A DNA stretch of 64,000 nt from the NCBI RefSeq assembly GCF_002257695.2, contig NZ_CP155571.1. One strand, written 5' to 3'. Below, piece by piece: positions 54,796 through 62,890 of this stretch; the stretch's first letter is position 1; every line of letters begins with the position of its first letter. A model generated the notes under the pieces. It saw only the letters and a program-made list of their open reading frames with translations, was not told the DNA's origin and searched no databases. A program made the translations under genes and the position numbers. The DNA comes from Sporomusa acidovorans. Its GTDB lineage: Bacteria > Bacillota > Negativicutes > Sporomusales > Sporomusaceae.

Positions 54796-56798
54796 GCAAT
54801 TATCAATTTATTGAACGACCCCGTTATACCTGCGCCCTGGGCGGGGCGATCGCTACCGTCAGCGCGCTGCCCAAAGCGATACCCATATTGCATGCACCGC
54901 CAGGCTGTGCCAGTAATTTTACCTGGACATAGGCTGGCGGTTCCGGACTGCAGGTTGGCGGCTATTGCGGCGGGTTAAGTATGCCCGGTTCGAATGTTCA
55001 GGAACGGGAGGTCGTTTTCGGCGGCATTGAGCGCTTGGAAGAGGAAGTCAGAAATACATTTGAAGTTATGCAGGGAGACTTGTATGTCGTTCTCACCAGT
55101 TGTGTGACCGAGGTAATCGGTGATGATGTCGGTTCTGTAGTCAGGCCGTTACAGGAAGAAGGGGTTCCCATTTTCTTTGCGGAAACCGGCGGTTTTCGCG
55201 GCAACTCCTATCAAGGGTATGATCTGGTGCTGCAAAGTTTATTTAAAGACTTTGTAAGGCGAACCAATGAAAAACAACCGCTGGCGGTTAATTTATGGGG
55301 AATTACGCCGTTCATTGATGTTTTCTGGCGTGGCAATATAGCCGAAATCCGGCGCCTGCTGGAAAAATTGGGTGTAACGGTAAACAGTTTCTTTACCGTG
55401 GATGACAGTGTGGATAAAATCCGGGAAGCCGGCAGTGCCGCCTTAAATATTGTGGTATCGGAAGTTGTTGGCCAGGGAGCTGCCCAGGTGGCAGAGGAGG
55501 TTCACGGTACGCCGTACTTGTCCACAACCCTGCCGGTGGGACCTGCCGCTACCGGCGCGTTTTTGCGCGAGGTGGGAAAGGCGCTCAATTTGGACCCGGC
55601 TTTGGTGGAAACGGTAATTCAGGATGAAACCAAACGGTATTATCATTTATTGGAGCCGCTGGCCGATTGTTTTAATGATAAAGATTTGCAGCGCTATGCC
55701 GTGATTATCGGCGATACCAATTATGCCGTAAACCTTACCCGCTTCTTGGCTGACGATTTGGGTTGGTTGCCGGAAGTTGTGGGTATTACCGATATTTTGG
55801 ATGAAGAGCAGCAAGCGCATATTGCCGGCCGGTTAAACAAGTTGGCAAGCGGGCTGACCCCGGAAGTGATTTTTCATACAGACGGCAGTGTGATTGCGGC
55901 GGCGGTGCGCGCACACTGGCGCAAGCAGCAGCCGCCAACCGGCAAATACACGAATCCCTTGAATCCGGCCTTTGTTATTGGCCTGCTTGCTCATATTTTT
56001 GGCGGCAAAATCAAGTTTCGGCCCCAGGGAAATATTGATGTCATTGCGCCTGCGTTTGACCGCATAGCAGAGGTCGACCGGATTGATGTAAGCCAAATTG
56101 ACAAGCATGAATGGATTCATGCCCTCCGCTTGATCATTTCACAAGTAAATAAGCAAATTGGGCAGGATTTCCTGGTGGGAACCTCCAGCTGGGGTCCGTT
56201 TACGCTGGCTGGACAGTTTTATGGCGTGGAAAAGCTGATGTCAGGCTTATATAAAGATAAAGCCGGCGTGCATGCCTTGCTGGAAGTTATGACAGAGGTC
56301 TGCCTAGCCTACCTGGTGCCTGCTATACAGAGCGGTGCCAGCATATTGTCGATTGCGGAACCGACTGCCTCCGGTGACCTGATCTCCTACACGCATTTTG
56401 AAGAATTTGTTGCACCCTATATCAGAAAAGCGAACGAAAAACTGAAAGAAAAAGGAGCTTATACCACCTTGCATATTTGCGGTAATATCCGGGACCGCGT
56501 ACACTTGGCTCCTCAACTCCGGGTGGATTTATTGTCAGTTGATTATAAGGTGGATTTAAGCAGGGCCCAGCAAGAACTGTCAGGGAAAATTGCCTTGGCC
56601 GGCAACGTAAATCCGGTGCTGCTTAAAGACGGAACCGTGGAGGATGTCGTGCAAACCGCGAAAGAAAGCATGCGGCAGGCCGGACATGGGGCCAATTATG
56701 TGTTAATGCCCGGCTGCGATATTCCGCCGGCCGTGCCGCTCGCTAATGTTGAGGCTTTTTTGCAGGTTGCCCGGGAAAATACGGTGAAGGCTTCATAA
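54792..56798 (+). CDS. Nitrogenase component 1-like subunit B fused to UroD-type methyltransferase domain, interrupted by an in-frame TAG
   Basis: ATG 54792 overlaps the preceding stop (ATGA). The frame reads to 56798 (about 668 residues) with one TAG, codon 47 (54930-54932). NifK-like cysteines: RYTCALGGA (14), PPGCASNF (39) and TSCVTEVIGDDV. TAG is 8 codons after Cys39. From about residue 400 the sequence is UroD-like (GGKIKFRPQGNIDV, TSSWGPFTLAGQFYG, LHICGN, MPGCD). The nitrogenase part seems to lack its last ~80 residues and the UroD part its first ~80. Either a nonsense-mutated deletion fusion, or a gene needing UAG read-through. Homologues would decide. ORF callers may start it at ATG 54981. 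Confidence 0.7.
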
Positions 56799-56844
56799 CA
56801 ATTAGTTGATTCTCAAGTATTTAAACATTGTGGGAGGGCTGGAA

Positions 56845-57501
56845 ATGCCGGTAAATAAGGAAGAATTATTTAAAAAACTGTCAGACGCCGTTGTGGATAT
56901 GAACGAGGATGAGGCTGTAGACTTGTCCAAGGAAATTGTAGACAAAAAAGTGGATGCTTATGAAGCGGTTGAGAAAGGGCTGTCTGACGGCATGGAACGG
57001 GCCGGAAAGCTATTTGAGGAAGAAGAATATTTTATTCCTGAATTGCTGTTATGCTCTGACGCCATGTATGCCGGGCTTGATATATTAAAAGGGCATATCA
57101 GGTCGTCAGAAGAAGGGGAAAAACGCAAAGTAGTTATCGGGGTTGTAGAAGGGGATACCCATGATATCGGGAAAAATCTGGTGAAAATTATGCTGGAAAC
57201 ATCAGGGTTTGATGTTTTTGATTTGGGCAGGGATATTCCCCCCGCAGCTTTTGTCGAAAAGGCCAAGGAGGTGAATGCCGATATCATTGCCCTGGCAACC
57301 TTGATGACTACCACTATGGATGGGATGTCGGCAGTTGTGGAAATCTTGAAAGAGCAAAATATTAAAGATAACTATAAAGTGATTATCGGTGGCGGGCCGA
57401 TCTCTCAGAGTTTTGCCGATAAGATCGGGGCTGATGGCTATGCCGTCAATGCCGCCGATGCGGTCAGACTGTCTAAACGGCTTTTAGCGGCGGCCGGATA
57501 A
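56845..57501 (+). CDS. Corrinoid (cobalamin-binding) methyltransferase protein, MtaC/MtbC/MtsB type
   Basis: 218 aa from ATG 56845 with GGGAGGG upstream. N-terminal four-helix cap (to about 90), then the B12 domain with the lower-ligand motif EGDTHDIGKNLV (DxHxxG) and GGGPISQSFADKIGADGYAVNA. Accepts a methyl group on cobalt from the methyl donor and hands it to a UroD-type partner. Its operon lacks its own substrate methyltransferase except the UroD-like part upstream; RACo on the opposite operon would reactivate it. Confidence 0.9.
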   Translation: MPVNKEELFKKLSDAVVDMNEDEAVDLSKEIVDKKVDAYEAVEKGLSDGMERAGKLFEEEEYFIPELLLCSDAMYAGLDILKGHIRSSEEGEKRKVVIGVVEGDTHDIGKNLVKIMLETSGFDVFDLGRDIPPAAFVEKAKEVNADIIALATLMTTTMDGMSAVVEILKEQNIKDNYKVIIGGGPISQSFADKIGADGYAVNAADAVRLSKRLLAAAG

Positions 57502-57503
57502 AT

Positions 57504-57533
57504 ATATATATTCCGCATTACAGAAGTTTGCAG
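57504..57533. repeat. 30-bp motif shared with 61027-61055
   Basis: ATATATATTC(C)GCATTA, then AGAAGTTTGCAG, directly after the corrinoid-gene stop; 1-2 differences from the copy ahead of the old yellow enzyme gene. Confidence 0.5.
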
Positions 57534-57614
57534 GCACAGGTGGCTAATGTATGAAGAGCGCTCCACCACTAGCGTTTGACTTCCGCTTTTGCCAACACAC
57601 CACCCGCCTGCAAA
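57527..57614 (+). other. Long hairpin after the corrinoid gene
   Basis: TTTGCAGGC-x3-GGTGG pairs with CCACC-x-GCCTGCAAA across about 55 nt, then AAAATC. It could be a terminator-like or structural mRNA end. Otherwise 57502-57827 contains only this, the leader motif copy and two small hairpins (57721-57747, 57764-57802). Confidence 0.4.
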
Positions 57615-57661
57615 AATCTTTAGCACGTTGTATATATATAAAGTACCGCAAAAAGAAAATG

Positions 57662-57716
57662 GCTGATTGGTATTGACTAAAGGCCGGGGAGTCCTGCGGG
57701 GCGCTCCGGTTTTTTA
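57662..57716 (+). promoter_or_regulatory. Leader RNA motif copy 5 with terminator
   Basis: GCTGA, stem TTGG/CTAA (one G-U) around TATTGA, then AGGCC and a GC-rich terminator stem CCGG-AG/CTCCGG with six T. Upstream of the small TM protein and DUF4418 genes. Confidence 0.6.
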
Positions 57717-57827
57717 CGTCAAACAGAATTTATAATTGAATTCTGTTGGCATAAGTGCAAACAACGGCTAGCGCTTTCGCCACAGGCTCGGCGTTAGCCG
57801 GGCTTTCTAAAACGAGGGGGATGAAAA

Positions 57828-57923
57828 ATGAGTTTTGACAGATTTTTAATTGGGGCACTTGTTGTATTTTTACTAGGTATCGGCGTGTTGTACAGCGGAG
57901 CAAACAGAGCGCCTTTTCGCTAG
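57828..57923 (+). CDS. 31-aa single-helix membrane peptide
   Basis: ATG after GAGGGGGATG. MSFDRFLIGALVVFLLGIGVL followed by a short polar tail; one transmembrane helix. Stop TAG. It lies between the leader motif copy and DUF4418, so is likely co-regulated. Function unknown. Confidence 0.45.
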   Translation: MSFDRFLIGALVVFLLGIGVLYSGANRAPFR

Positions 57924-58023
57924 CATAACCCAGGGAGCCAGCACTCGACAACGCATTCTGTGCTGCCTGTTTTCCGGCAAATATTTTTCCGGCGTAAAGA
58001 GCCAAGCGAAGGAGCTGATAAAC

Positions 58024-58467
58024 TTGAAAGCTTATAAACTATTATCCTGGAGTGCAATTTTACTAAGTGTTATCCTCTTGTTATTGCCCAGACTGATTCC
58101 TATCTGCACCGGGCTGGCCGCTGACAACAGTCCGATGCGCTGCCATTATGCCTATCAGGCTGAGTTTATTGTTGCCCTGCTGGCGTTTATTCTGGCAGGA
58201 TCCTTGCTGGTATTGCGTAGGGCGGAAGCGAGAATTTTGAGCGGCTTTTTAATTTTGCTGGTCAGCATTATTGTCATTATCCTGCCGCAGCCCTGGGCTA
58301 TCGGCATTTGCCTCCATGGTGGAGCTTGCGCCAAAACGACATTCTTTATTACAATTGCCGGCAGCCTGCTTGGCCTGGTAGGGGCCGCAATTGTCTGGCT
58401 TACATGGACAAACCGGCAGAGTACCAGTCAGGAAAAACAACAGCAAATCGTAAACTTGCAGAAATAG
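58024..58467 (+). CDS. DUF4418 family membrane protein
   Basis: 147 aa, TTG start with AAGGAGCTG. Four hydrophobic segments; CTGLAADNSPMRCHYAYQAEFIVALLAF and ICLHGGACAKTTFF are the family's hallmark (conserved Cys and MRCH). Function unproven; often beside ABC-type transporters. Its last 79 bp of coding sequence belong to the 119-bp IS target duplication, so its end is repeated at 60523. Confidence 0.8.
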   Translation: MKAYKLLSWSAILLSVILLLLPRLIPICTGLAADNSPMRCHYAYQAEFIVALLAFILAGSLLVLRRAEARILSGFLILLVSIIVIILPQPWAIGICLHGGACAKTTFFITIAGSLLGLVGAAIVWLTWTNRQSTSQEKQQQIVNLQK

Positions 58468-58507
58468 ATAGCCGATATTGTACTTTCTCCCCAATTCTTG
58501 TATAATT
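58389..58507 (+). repeat. 119-bp target-site duplication, left copy
   Basis: Identical to 60523-60641. It includes the C-terminal coding end of DUF4418 and a TTGTAC-17-TATAAT promoter, and borders the IS directly. Very long duplications are a known trait of IS1634-family elements. Confidence 0.9.
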
Positions 58508-60522
58508 CCTGAGTTTTGCAGCAAAACAAGTAAAAAAAGCTCTACTAGTCCAGTAAATACGCGGGCTAGAGAGCTTTGTTTTTTTGGCAAAATAGTGTTG
58601 TGAAATTAGGCCTTACTTTTGGTATTGCAAAATTTTTTTGATTTCAGATGTGCTCATAATCTTATTGCCCAAGTCCATATCGAAAATCGATTCCATCAAC
58701 TGCAGAATTTCATCTCTGTAATCAAACAGATAGTAATTCTGATCAAGATGAGAGCAGGAATAACGGATTAATGATTCGCGAATCTGGCTAACTGGATATT
58801 TTTTATTTAACTTGTATTCCAGAACACGCAGGATAAGGAGTGAAACAAAACAAATCAGGAAATGAGCATTGATGTGATTTTCGAGTTTAAGATATACCGG
58901 TCTTGCCTTGAACTCGCTTTTAATGACTTTAAAGGATTCCTCAATTTCCCATAAACCTTTGTAAATGTTGCGGATTTCTATATCCGATAAATGCTTTTCG
59001 CTGGTGACGATAGAGTAATATCCATCATATTTTTCTTCTTCAGCTTTTTTAGATTAAGAGACAGGTCGATTCCATCGGGAATTTCTCCGGTTTCCTTTAC
59101 AAACTTTATATTATTGATGTAACCGGCAGCGCCAAAACTGGTGGCTCTGGTATACTTTCCGGGATTGGCGATTAAATCTTTTGCTTTTGCGAGAACGAGT
59201 TCTCGCTCTTTTTTTTGTTTTTCTGCATACTTTTGCGAATAATAGACCATCTGTTTTTGATAGATATTCATTTTAAGGCGTCGTTTGCCTTGAGAGTTTT
59301 CAAGTTGTATCGTTTTTGCATAGACTCTGGACTTATGGGTGAAGACTACGACTTCACCATTTTTATCGATCTCCTTGTCGTGAAGATAACCGTCTTGTTT
59401 AAGAACCCAAGCCTTAAATTCTTTATCTGCAGATAATATGCTCTGTCCATAAACATATCCGTCATGGCCCTGGGAATGATCATCGTTGGTTCCGGCGAGG
59501 AAAGCAGTATTATCACTGGTGTTAAGCCCTCTGTCTGCAACTGTGATAATCCGTTCGATGTCATAATCTTTTTTTACCCTGCGAATGATAGGAATGAGGG
59601 AAGTTTTTTCGCTTTCACCGCCAGAAAAGGTATTGAAAGCCATGGGGATGCCGTTTGAATCCATCAGAAGCCCCATTTGTACGATTGGATCAGGGCGGTG
59701 TTCTTTGGAAGGGCCTTTCTTTCGAAAACCTTTTTTCACCAGCATGCTGTGATCATCATATTCATCTTCATCATTGTAAGGTATTTCGAAGTAATAGTTT
59801 GTGACGTCATAGTAACCGAGTTTACTGTCGCGGCCAATAACCTCACAGACTTTTTCATGCAGATGTTGCTGTAGTGGCTCTGAATAGCGTGAAAAATAGT
59901 CAAGAGATCGATAGAGGTCGTCGAGGGAAAAGTCGTAGGATTCAAAGAAAAAGTCCCGGTTATCAAAAGCCTTCTTTTTGGAAGACGGAAAAAGGAACCT
60001 ATTAAAGGTGAGAAGACTGAAGATGCTGTTTAGATTATATTCAATGGTTAAATGTTTCTGTTTGTTTTGGAGAAATTTATTAATGCCCAAGAGGGAGTAA
60101 ATACGTTTAGCAATGGCATAGCCTAGATTTTTTCTAGTAGAGGTATTGCTTTCAAGGCGGCGGTTGAGTGAAACCTCGATTGAGCGCTCGGAAGTATCGG
60201 CCAAATTGCGTTCTTTGGCAATCGACTTAAAGTGGGCAATGGGATCATCATATGATTTTTTCAGATCATCAAGGTAGCCCAATTTTTCAATGGTTTTTTG
60301 CTTAACCTTGCCGTCGGCGCGATAACCTTGGACGAAGGACAAATATATTTTGCCGTTGCTAATGCTTTGCTTGAGAAACATGTCAAACACCTCCACTTCC
60401 TTATATTATACCATAATCCACGATAATCCACAACATTAAAATCCAAAAATATTGACACAAAAATAGCCCGAAATATCTGGGCTAGAGAGGTGCTTTTTAG
60501 CTATTCAATTGCAAAACTACGG
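58508..60522 (-). mobile_element. IS1634-family insertion sequence (2015 bp)
   Basis: Ends are imperfect inverted repeats: CCTGAGTTTTGCAG (left) and CCGTAGTTTTGCAA (right, complement). Encodes one DDE transposase on the minus strand. Flanked by a perfect 119-bp direct duplication. Both subterminal ends carry GGGCTAGAGAG with a hairpin and T-runs (about 58534-58586 and 60463-60497), likely terminators. Appears recently inserted, as the two TSD copies are identical. Confidence 0.9.
58613..60381 (-). CDS. IS1634-family transposase needing a -1 frameshift
   Basis: Frame one runs from ATG 60381 (GGAGGTG upstream) to 58978 and includes YYDVTNYYFE and ITVADRGLNTSD (first two DDE Asp). The rest, AEEEKYDGYYSIVTSEKHLSDIEI on through IYKGLWEIEESFKVIKSEF with the catalytic Glu, lies in the -1 frame ending at 58613. 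The frames join at A-AAA-AAG (minus strand, 59050-59044), a classic -1 slippery heptamer in the right phase. Joined product about 589 aa, a full-length family member. Programmed shifting or a 1-nt mutation. Confidence 0.75.
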
Positions 60523-60641
60523 AATTGTCTGGCTTACATGGACAAACCGGCAGAGTACCAGTCAGGAAAAACAACAGCAAATCGTAAACTTGCAGAAATA
60601 GATAGCCGATATTGTACTTTCTCCCCAATTCTTGTATAATT
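60523..60641 (+). repeat. 119-bp target-site duplication, right copy
   Basis: Duplicate of 58389-58507; carries a truncated DUF4418 end and a promoter (60612-60640) that drives the leader at 60654. Confidence 0.9.
60612..60640 (+). promoter_or_regulatory. Promoter inside the duplicated segment
   Basis: TTGTAC, 17-nt spacer, TATAAT, about 14 nt before leader motif copy 4. The left duplicate at 58478-58506 retains it but now faces into the IS. Confidence 0.65.
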
Positions 60642-60653
60642 GAAGCAAGTTAG

Positions 60654-60714
60654 GTTGATCAGAAGACTGAAGGCCAAGCGGAGTTACTATCCGTTTGCCT
60701 TCAGTCTTTATTTT
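60654..60714 (+). promoter_or_regulatory. Leader RNA motif copy 4 with terminator
   Basis: GTTGA, stem TCAG/CTGA around AAGA, then AGGCC. The stem AGACTGAAGGC pairs with GCCTTCAGTCT (terminator, then TTTATTTTTTT), so CTGA is used by either hairpin but not both. This is the clearest mutually exclusive arrangement. Confidence 0.65.
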
Positions 60715-60735
60715 TTTCAAGAGGGTGATAAATAA

Positions 60736-60855
60736 ATGGGTGACAAGACAAAGCTTAGTTTTGCGACAAAATGCATTCATACGGGCAATGGGATTGACAA
60801 AGAAACTAGCGGCCAACGTGCCTTTGCCGTTCCGCCCGGAATGGTATGCCAGTGA
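60736..60855 (+). pseudogene. N-terminal fragment of a Cys/Met-metabolism PLP enzyme (cystathionine/methionine gamma-lyase type)
   Basis: ATG 60736 with GAGGGTG upstream. The first 28 residues (KLSFATKCIHTGNGIDKETSGQ) match the N-terminus of the trans-sulfuration PLP family (typical FATKAIHAGQ...DPETGA), then it ends at TGA. The bulk of the gene (about 350 aa) is missing. Adjacent 60846-60932 has another short remnant ending KYWR. It shows leader motif 4 once governed a sulfur amino acid enzyme. Confidence 0.6.
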
Positions 60856-61026
60856 CCCGTTTGACAATATCAAAGAAGCGCAACAAGGTTGATGAAATCC
60901 TTACAGAGGAAGCCAGCAAATACTGGCGGTAATGCAGAATAGAAGAGCCATCTTTTGGTATCATAAAGAATACTAGGGCACAGATAAGTGCGTACTTGCC
61001 CATATGGTAAATAAAGGTTACTATTA

Positions 61027-61055
61027 ATATATATTCGCATTAAAGAAGTTTGCAG
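61027..61055. repeat. 30-bp motif shared with 57504-57533, before the old yellow enzyme gene
   Basis: ATATATATTCGCATTAAAG and AGTTTGCAG, ending 24 bp before TTG 61079. ATTCGC and GCGAAT also allow a hairpin. Confidence 0.5.
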
Positions 61056-61078
61056 CGAATACCAAAGGAGGGTTTCAT

Positions 61079-62071
61079 TTGAGCCATTTGTTAACCCCGT
61101 TACAGGCAGGCTCCTTATGCTTGGCAAATCGCTTAATTATGCCGCCTATGGCCACTTCCAAAGCGGAAGCAGACGGTAAGGTAAGCCGGGCTATTCTGGA
61201 TTACTATCAGGAGAAGTCGGCCGGCGGTTATTTTTCTTTAATCATTATTGAACACAGCTTTATTCAGCAAGCCGGCAAGGCCAGTGAACGCCAGCTTTCC
61301 GTTGCCGATGACAGTGTTATTGACGGCCTACAAGAGCTTGCTGCCGTAATTCACCGTAATGGTTCTAAAGCCGTAATGCAAATCAATCATGCCGGCAGCG
61401 CGGCAATCACGGAGGTTACAGGCGTCAGGCCTGTCGGGCCGTCCGCTGTGAAAAACCCACGCAAAGGCGGAATTCCGCATGAACTTTCCCAGACGGAAAT
61501 TCATGAGATTGTTGCCGAATTTGGCGCAGCCGCCCGGCGTGTAAAGCAGGCCGGTTTTGACGGTGTCGAAATTCACTCGGCCCATGGTTATTTTCTCAAT
61601 CAATTTTTCTCGCCGCTGACGAACCGGCGGACAGATGAATATGGCGGCGATGTACTGGGAAGAATTCGAATTCATTTGGAAGCTATCAAGGCCGTGCGTG
61701 CTGCAGTAGGCGGAGATTTTCCCATCCTGTTGCGGCTGGGAGCCTGCGATTATGCAGAAGGCGGCACCACCGCTACCGACAGCCAAATTGCCGCCAAGGA
61801 ATTTGCAAAGGCTGGCGTTGCTATTCTGGACATTTCTGGCGGATTTTCCGGCTATACCATTCCGGGAAATAACGAACAAGGCTATTTTGCCCCGCTTAGT
61901 GCGGCGGTGAAACAAGTCGTAGCTATGCCGGTCATTGTTACCGGCGGCGTTATTGACGCCCAGGCAGCCGAACAGCTTTTAGCCCTGGGAAAAGCCGATC
62001 TTATTGGCGTTGGTCGGGCAGTGCTGCAAGATTCCCTGTGGGCGAAGAAGGCCATTGAAAGTTTTCAGTGA
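61079..62071 (+). CDS. NADH:flavin oxidoreductase (old yellow enzyme family)
   Basis: 330 aa, TTG after AAGGAGGG. TIM-barrel FMN enzyme: RLIMPPMATSKA (FMN strand), MQINHAG, GFDGVEIHSAHGYFLNQFFSPLTNRRTDEYGG (substrate His pair region) and GVGRAVLQD. It lacks the C-terminal FeS/FAD domains of 2,4-dienoyl-CoA reductases, so is a NamA/YqjM-like single-domain enzyme reducing activated C=C bonds. Confidence 0.88.
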   Translation: MSHLLTPLQAGSLCLANRLIMPPMATSKAEADGKVSRAILDYYQEKSAGGYFSLIIIEHSFIQQAGKASERQLSVADDSVIDGLQELAAVIHRNGSKAVMQINHAGSAAITEVTGVRPVGPSAVKNPRKGGIPHELSQTEIHEIVAEFGAAARRVKQAGFDGVEIHSAHGYFLNQFFSPLTNRRTDEYGGDVLGRIRIHLEAIKAVRAAVGGDFPILLRLGACDYAEGGTTATDSQIAAKEFAKAGVAILDISGGFSGYTIPGNNEQGYFAPLSAAVKQVVAMPVIVTGGVIDAQAAEQLLALGKADLIGVGRAVLQDSLWAKKAIESFQ

Positions 62072-62122
62072 CGCTATAGGAAACCTGCAGTGAATACTAT
62101 AAAATAATTGGAGGTTGGTAAG

Positions 62123-62686
62123 ATGGTCAATGATGTTCTGGCAGCAATAAAAAGACGGCGAAGCATTCGGGCCTTTACAGAGGCGCCGGTCACTGTCGAG
62201 GAAGTGCAAACCGTTCTGGAAGCAGCTGTTTATGCGCCTAGTGCGGGCAATCAGCAGCTTTGGCATTTTACGGTAATACAGAATCAGCAACTGCTTGCCG
62301 ATTTAAATGTCAGGGCTAAGGCAGGGGCCGCGCAAATTGACAACGAACATATTCAGCAGCTGGCTAAGAATGAAAAGTTTAATATATTTTATGGAGCGTC
62401 AACAGTGATACTGGTTTCCGGCAAGGTGGACGGCATGGCGATTGAGGCTGATTGCGCCGCCGCTACGCAGAATATCTTGCTGGCAGCCGAATCGATCGGC
62501 TTGGGAGCATGCTGGATTAATCTGATTTTGTTTGCTTTTGCGGGAGAAGCGGGGAAACAATTTAGCCAGCAGCTGGGTTTGCCGCCAAGGTATAAGCCCT
62601 TTTATTCTGTTGCCTTAGGCCATAAAAAGGTGGATTCGGTTAACATACCTCACCGCAAAAAAGATGTAGTCAATTATATTAAATAG
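62123..62686 (+). CDS. Nitroreductase family protein
   Basis: 187 aa from ATG 62123 after TTGGAGG. FMN-binding RRSIRAF (residues 12-18), APSAGNQQLWHFTVIQ, and GLGACWINLIL near 130, typical of NADH-linked nitroreductases. Starts 52 bp after the old yellow enzyme, so likely an operon. Stop TAG; terminator follows. Confidence 0.87.
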   Translation: MVNDVLAAIKRRRSIRAFTEAPVTVEEVQTVLEAAVYAPSAGNQQLWHFTVIQNQQLLADLNVRAKAGAAQIDNEHIQQLAKNEKFNIFYGASTVILVSGKVDGMAIEADCAAATQNILLAAESIGLGACWINLILFAFAGEAGKQFSQQLGLPPRYKPFYSVALGHKKVDSVNIPHRKKDVVNYIK

Positions 62687-62696
62687 TTTCCAACAC

Positions 62697-62731
62697 AAAG
62701 AACCGGCAGACGTAAGTGTCGCCGGTTCTTT
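62697..62731. terminator. Terminator between nitroreductase and the convergent small gene
   Basis: AAAGAACCGGC and its perfect complement around a 13-nt loop, with A/T runs on both sides. Confidence 0.8.
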
Positions 62732-62738
62732 GCTGTTT

Positions 62739-62876
62739 CTATTCCTGTGTAGCTTGAGTCTGGCGTTTAGCTAATCTGTTTTTCATAGCCTTATCGCCTG
62801 CGGTACAGAAGATCATACAACGTCCGCATAAGGTTGCGCCGTAGTTCCCTTCGTCATGTTCGCTGCAGCGAAGCAT
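62739..62876 (-). CDS. 45-aa four-cysteine protein
   Basis: Minus strand ATG 62876. MLRCSEHDEGNYG, then CGRCMIFC, and a basic tail. Cys at 4, 17, 20 and 24 could bind a metal or 4Fe-4S cluster. It lies 14 bp after the stop of the damaged substrate-binding gene. Ribosome site weak (GAGGT). Family not recognised. Confidence 0.45.
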   Translation of the reverse strand: MLRCSEHDEGNYGATLCGRCMIFCTAGDKAMKNRLAKRQTQATQE

Positions 62877-62890
62877 ACCTCAGCAATATG

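Noticed and set aside
53305..56798. True nitrogenase nifDK
   Set aside because: No nifH, nifEN or nifB nearby; the second protein is fused to a UroD domain, and the sequences lack the conserved NifDK features beyond the three cysteines each.
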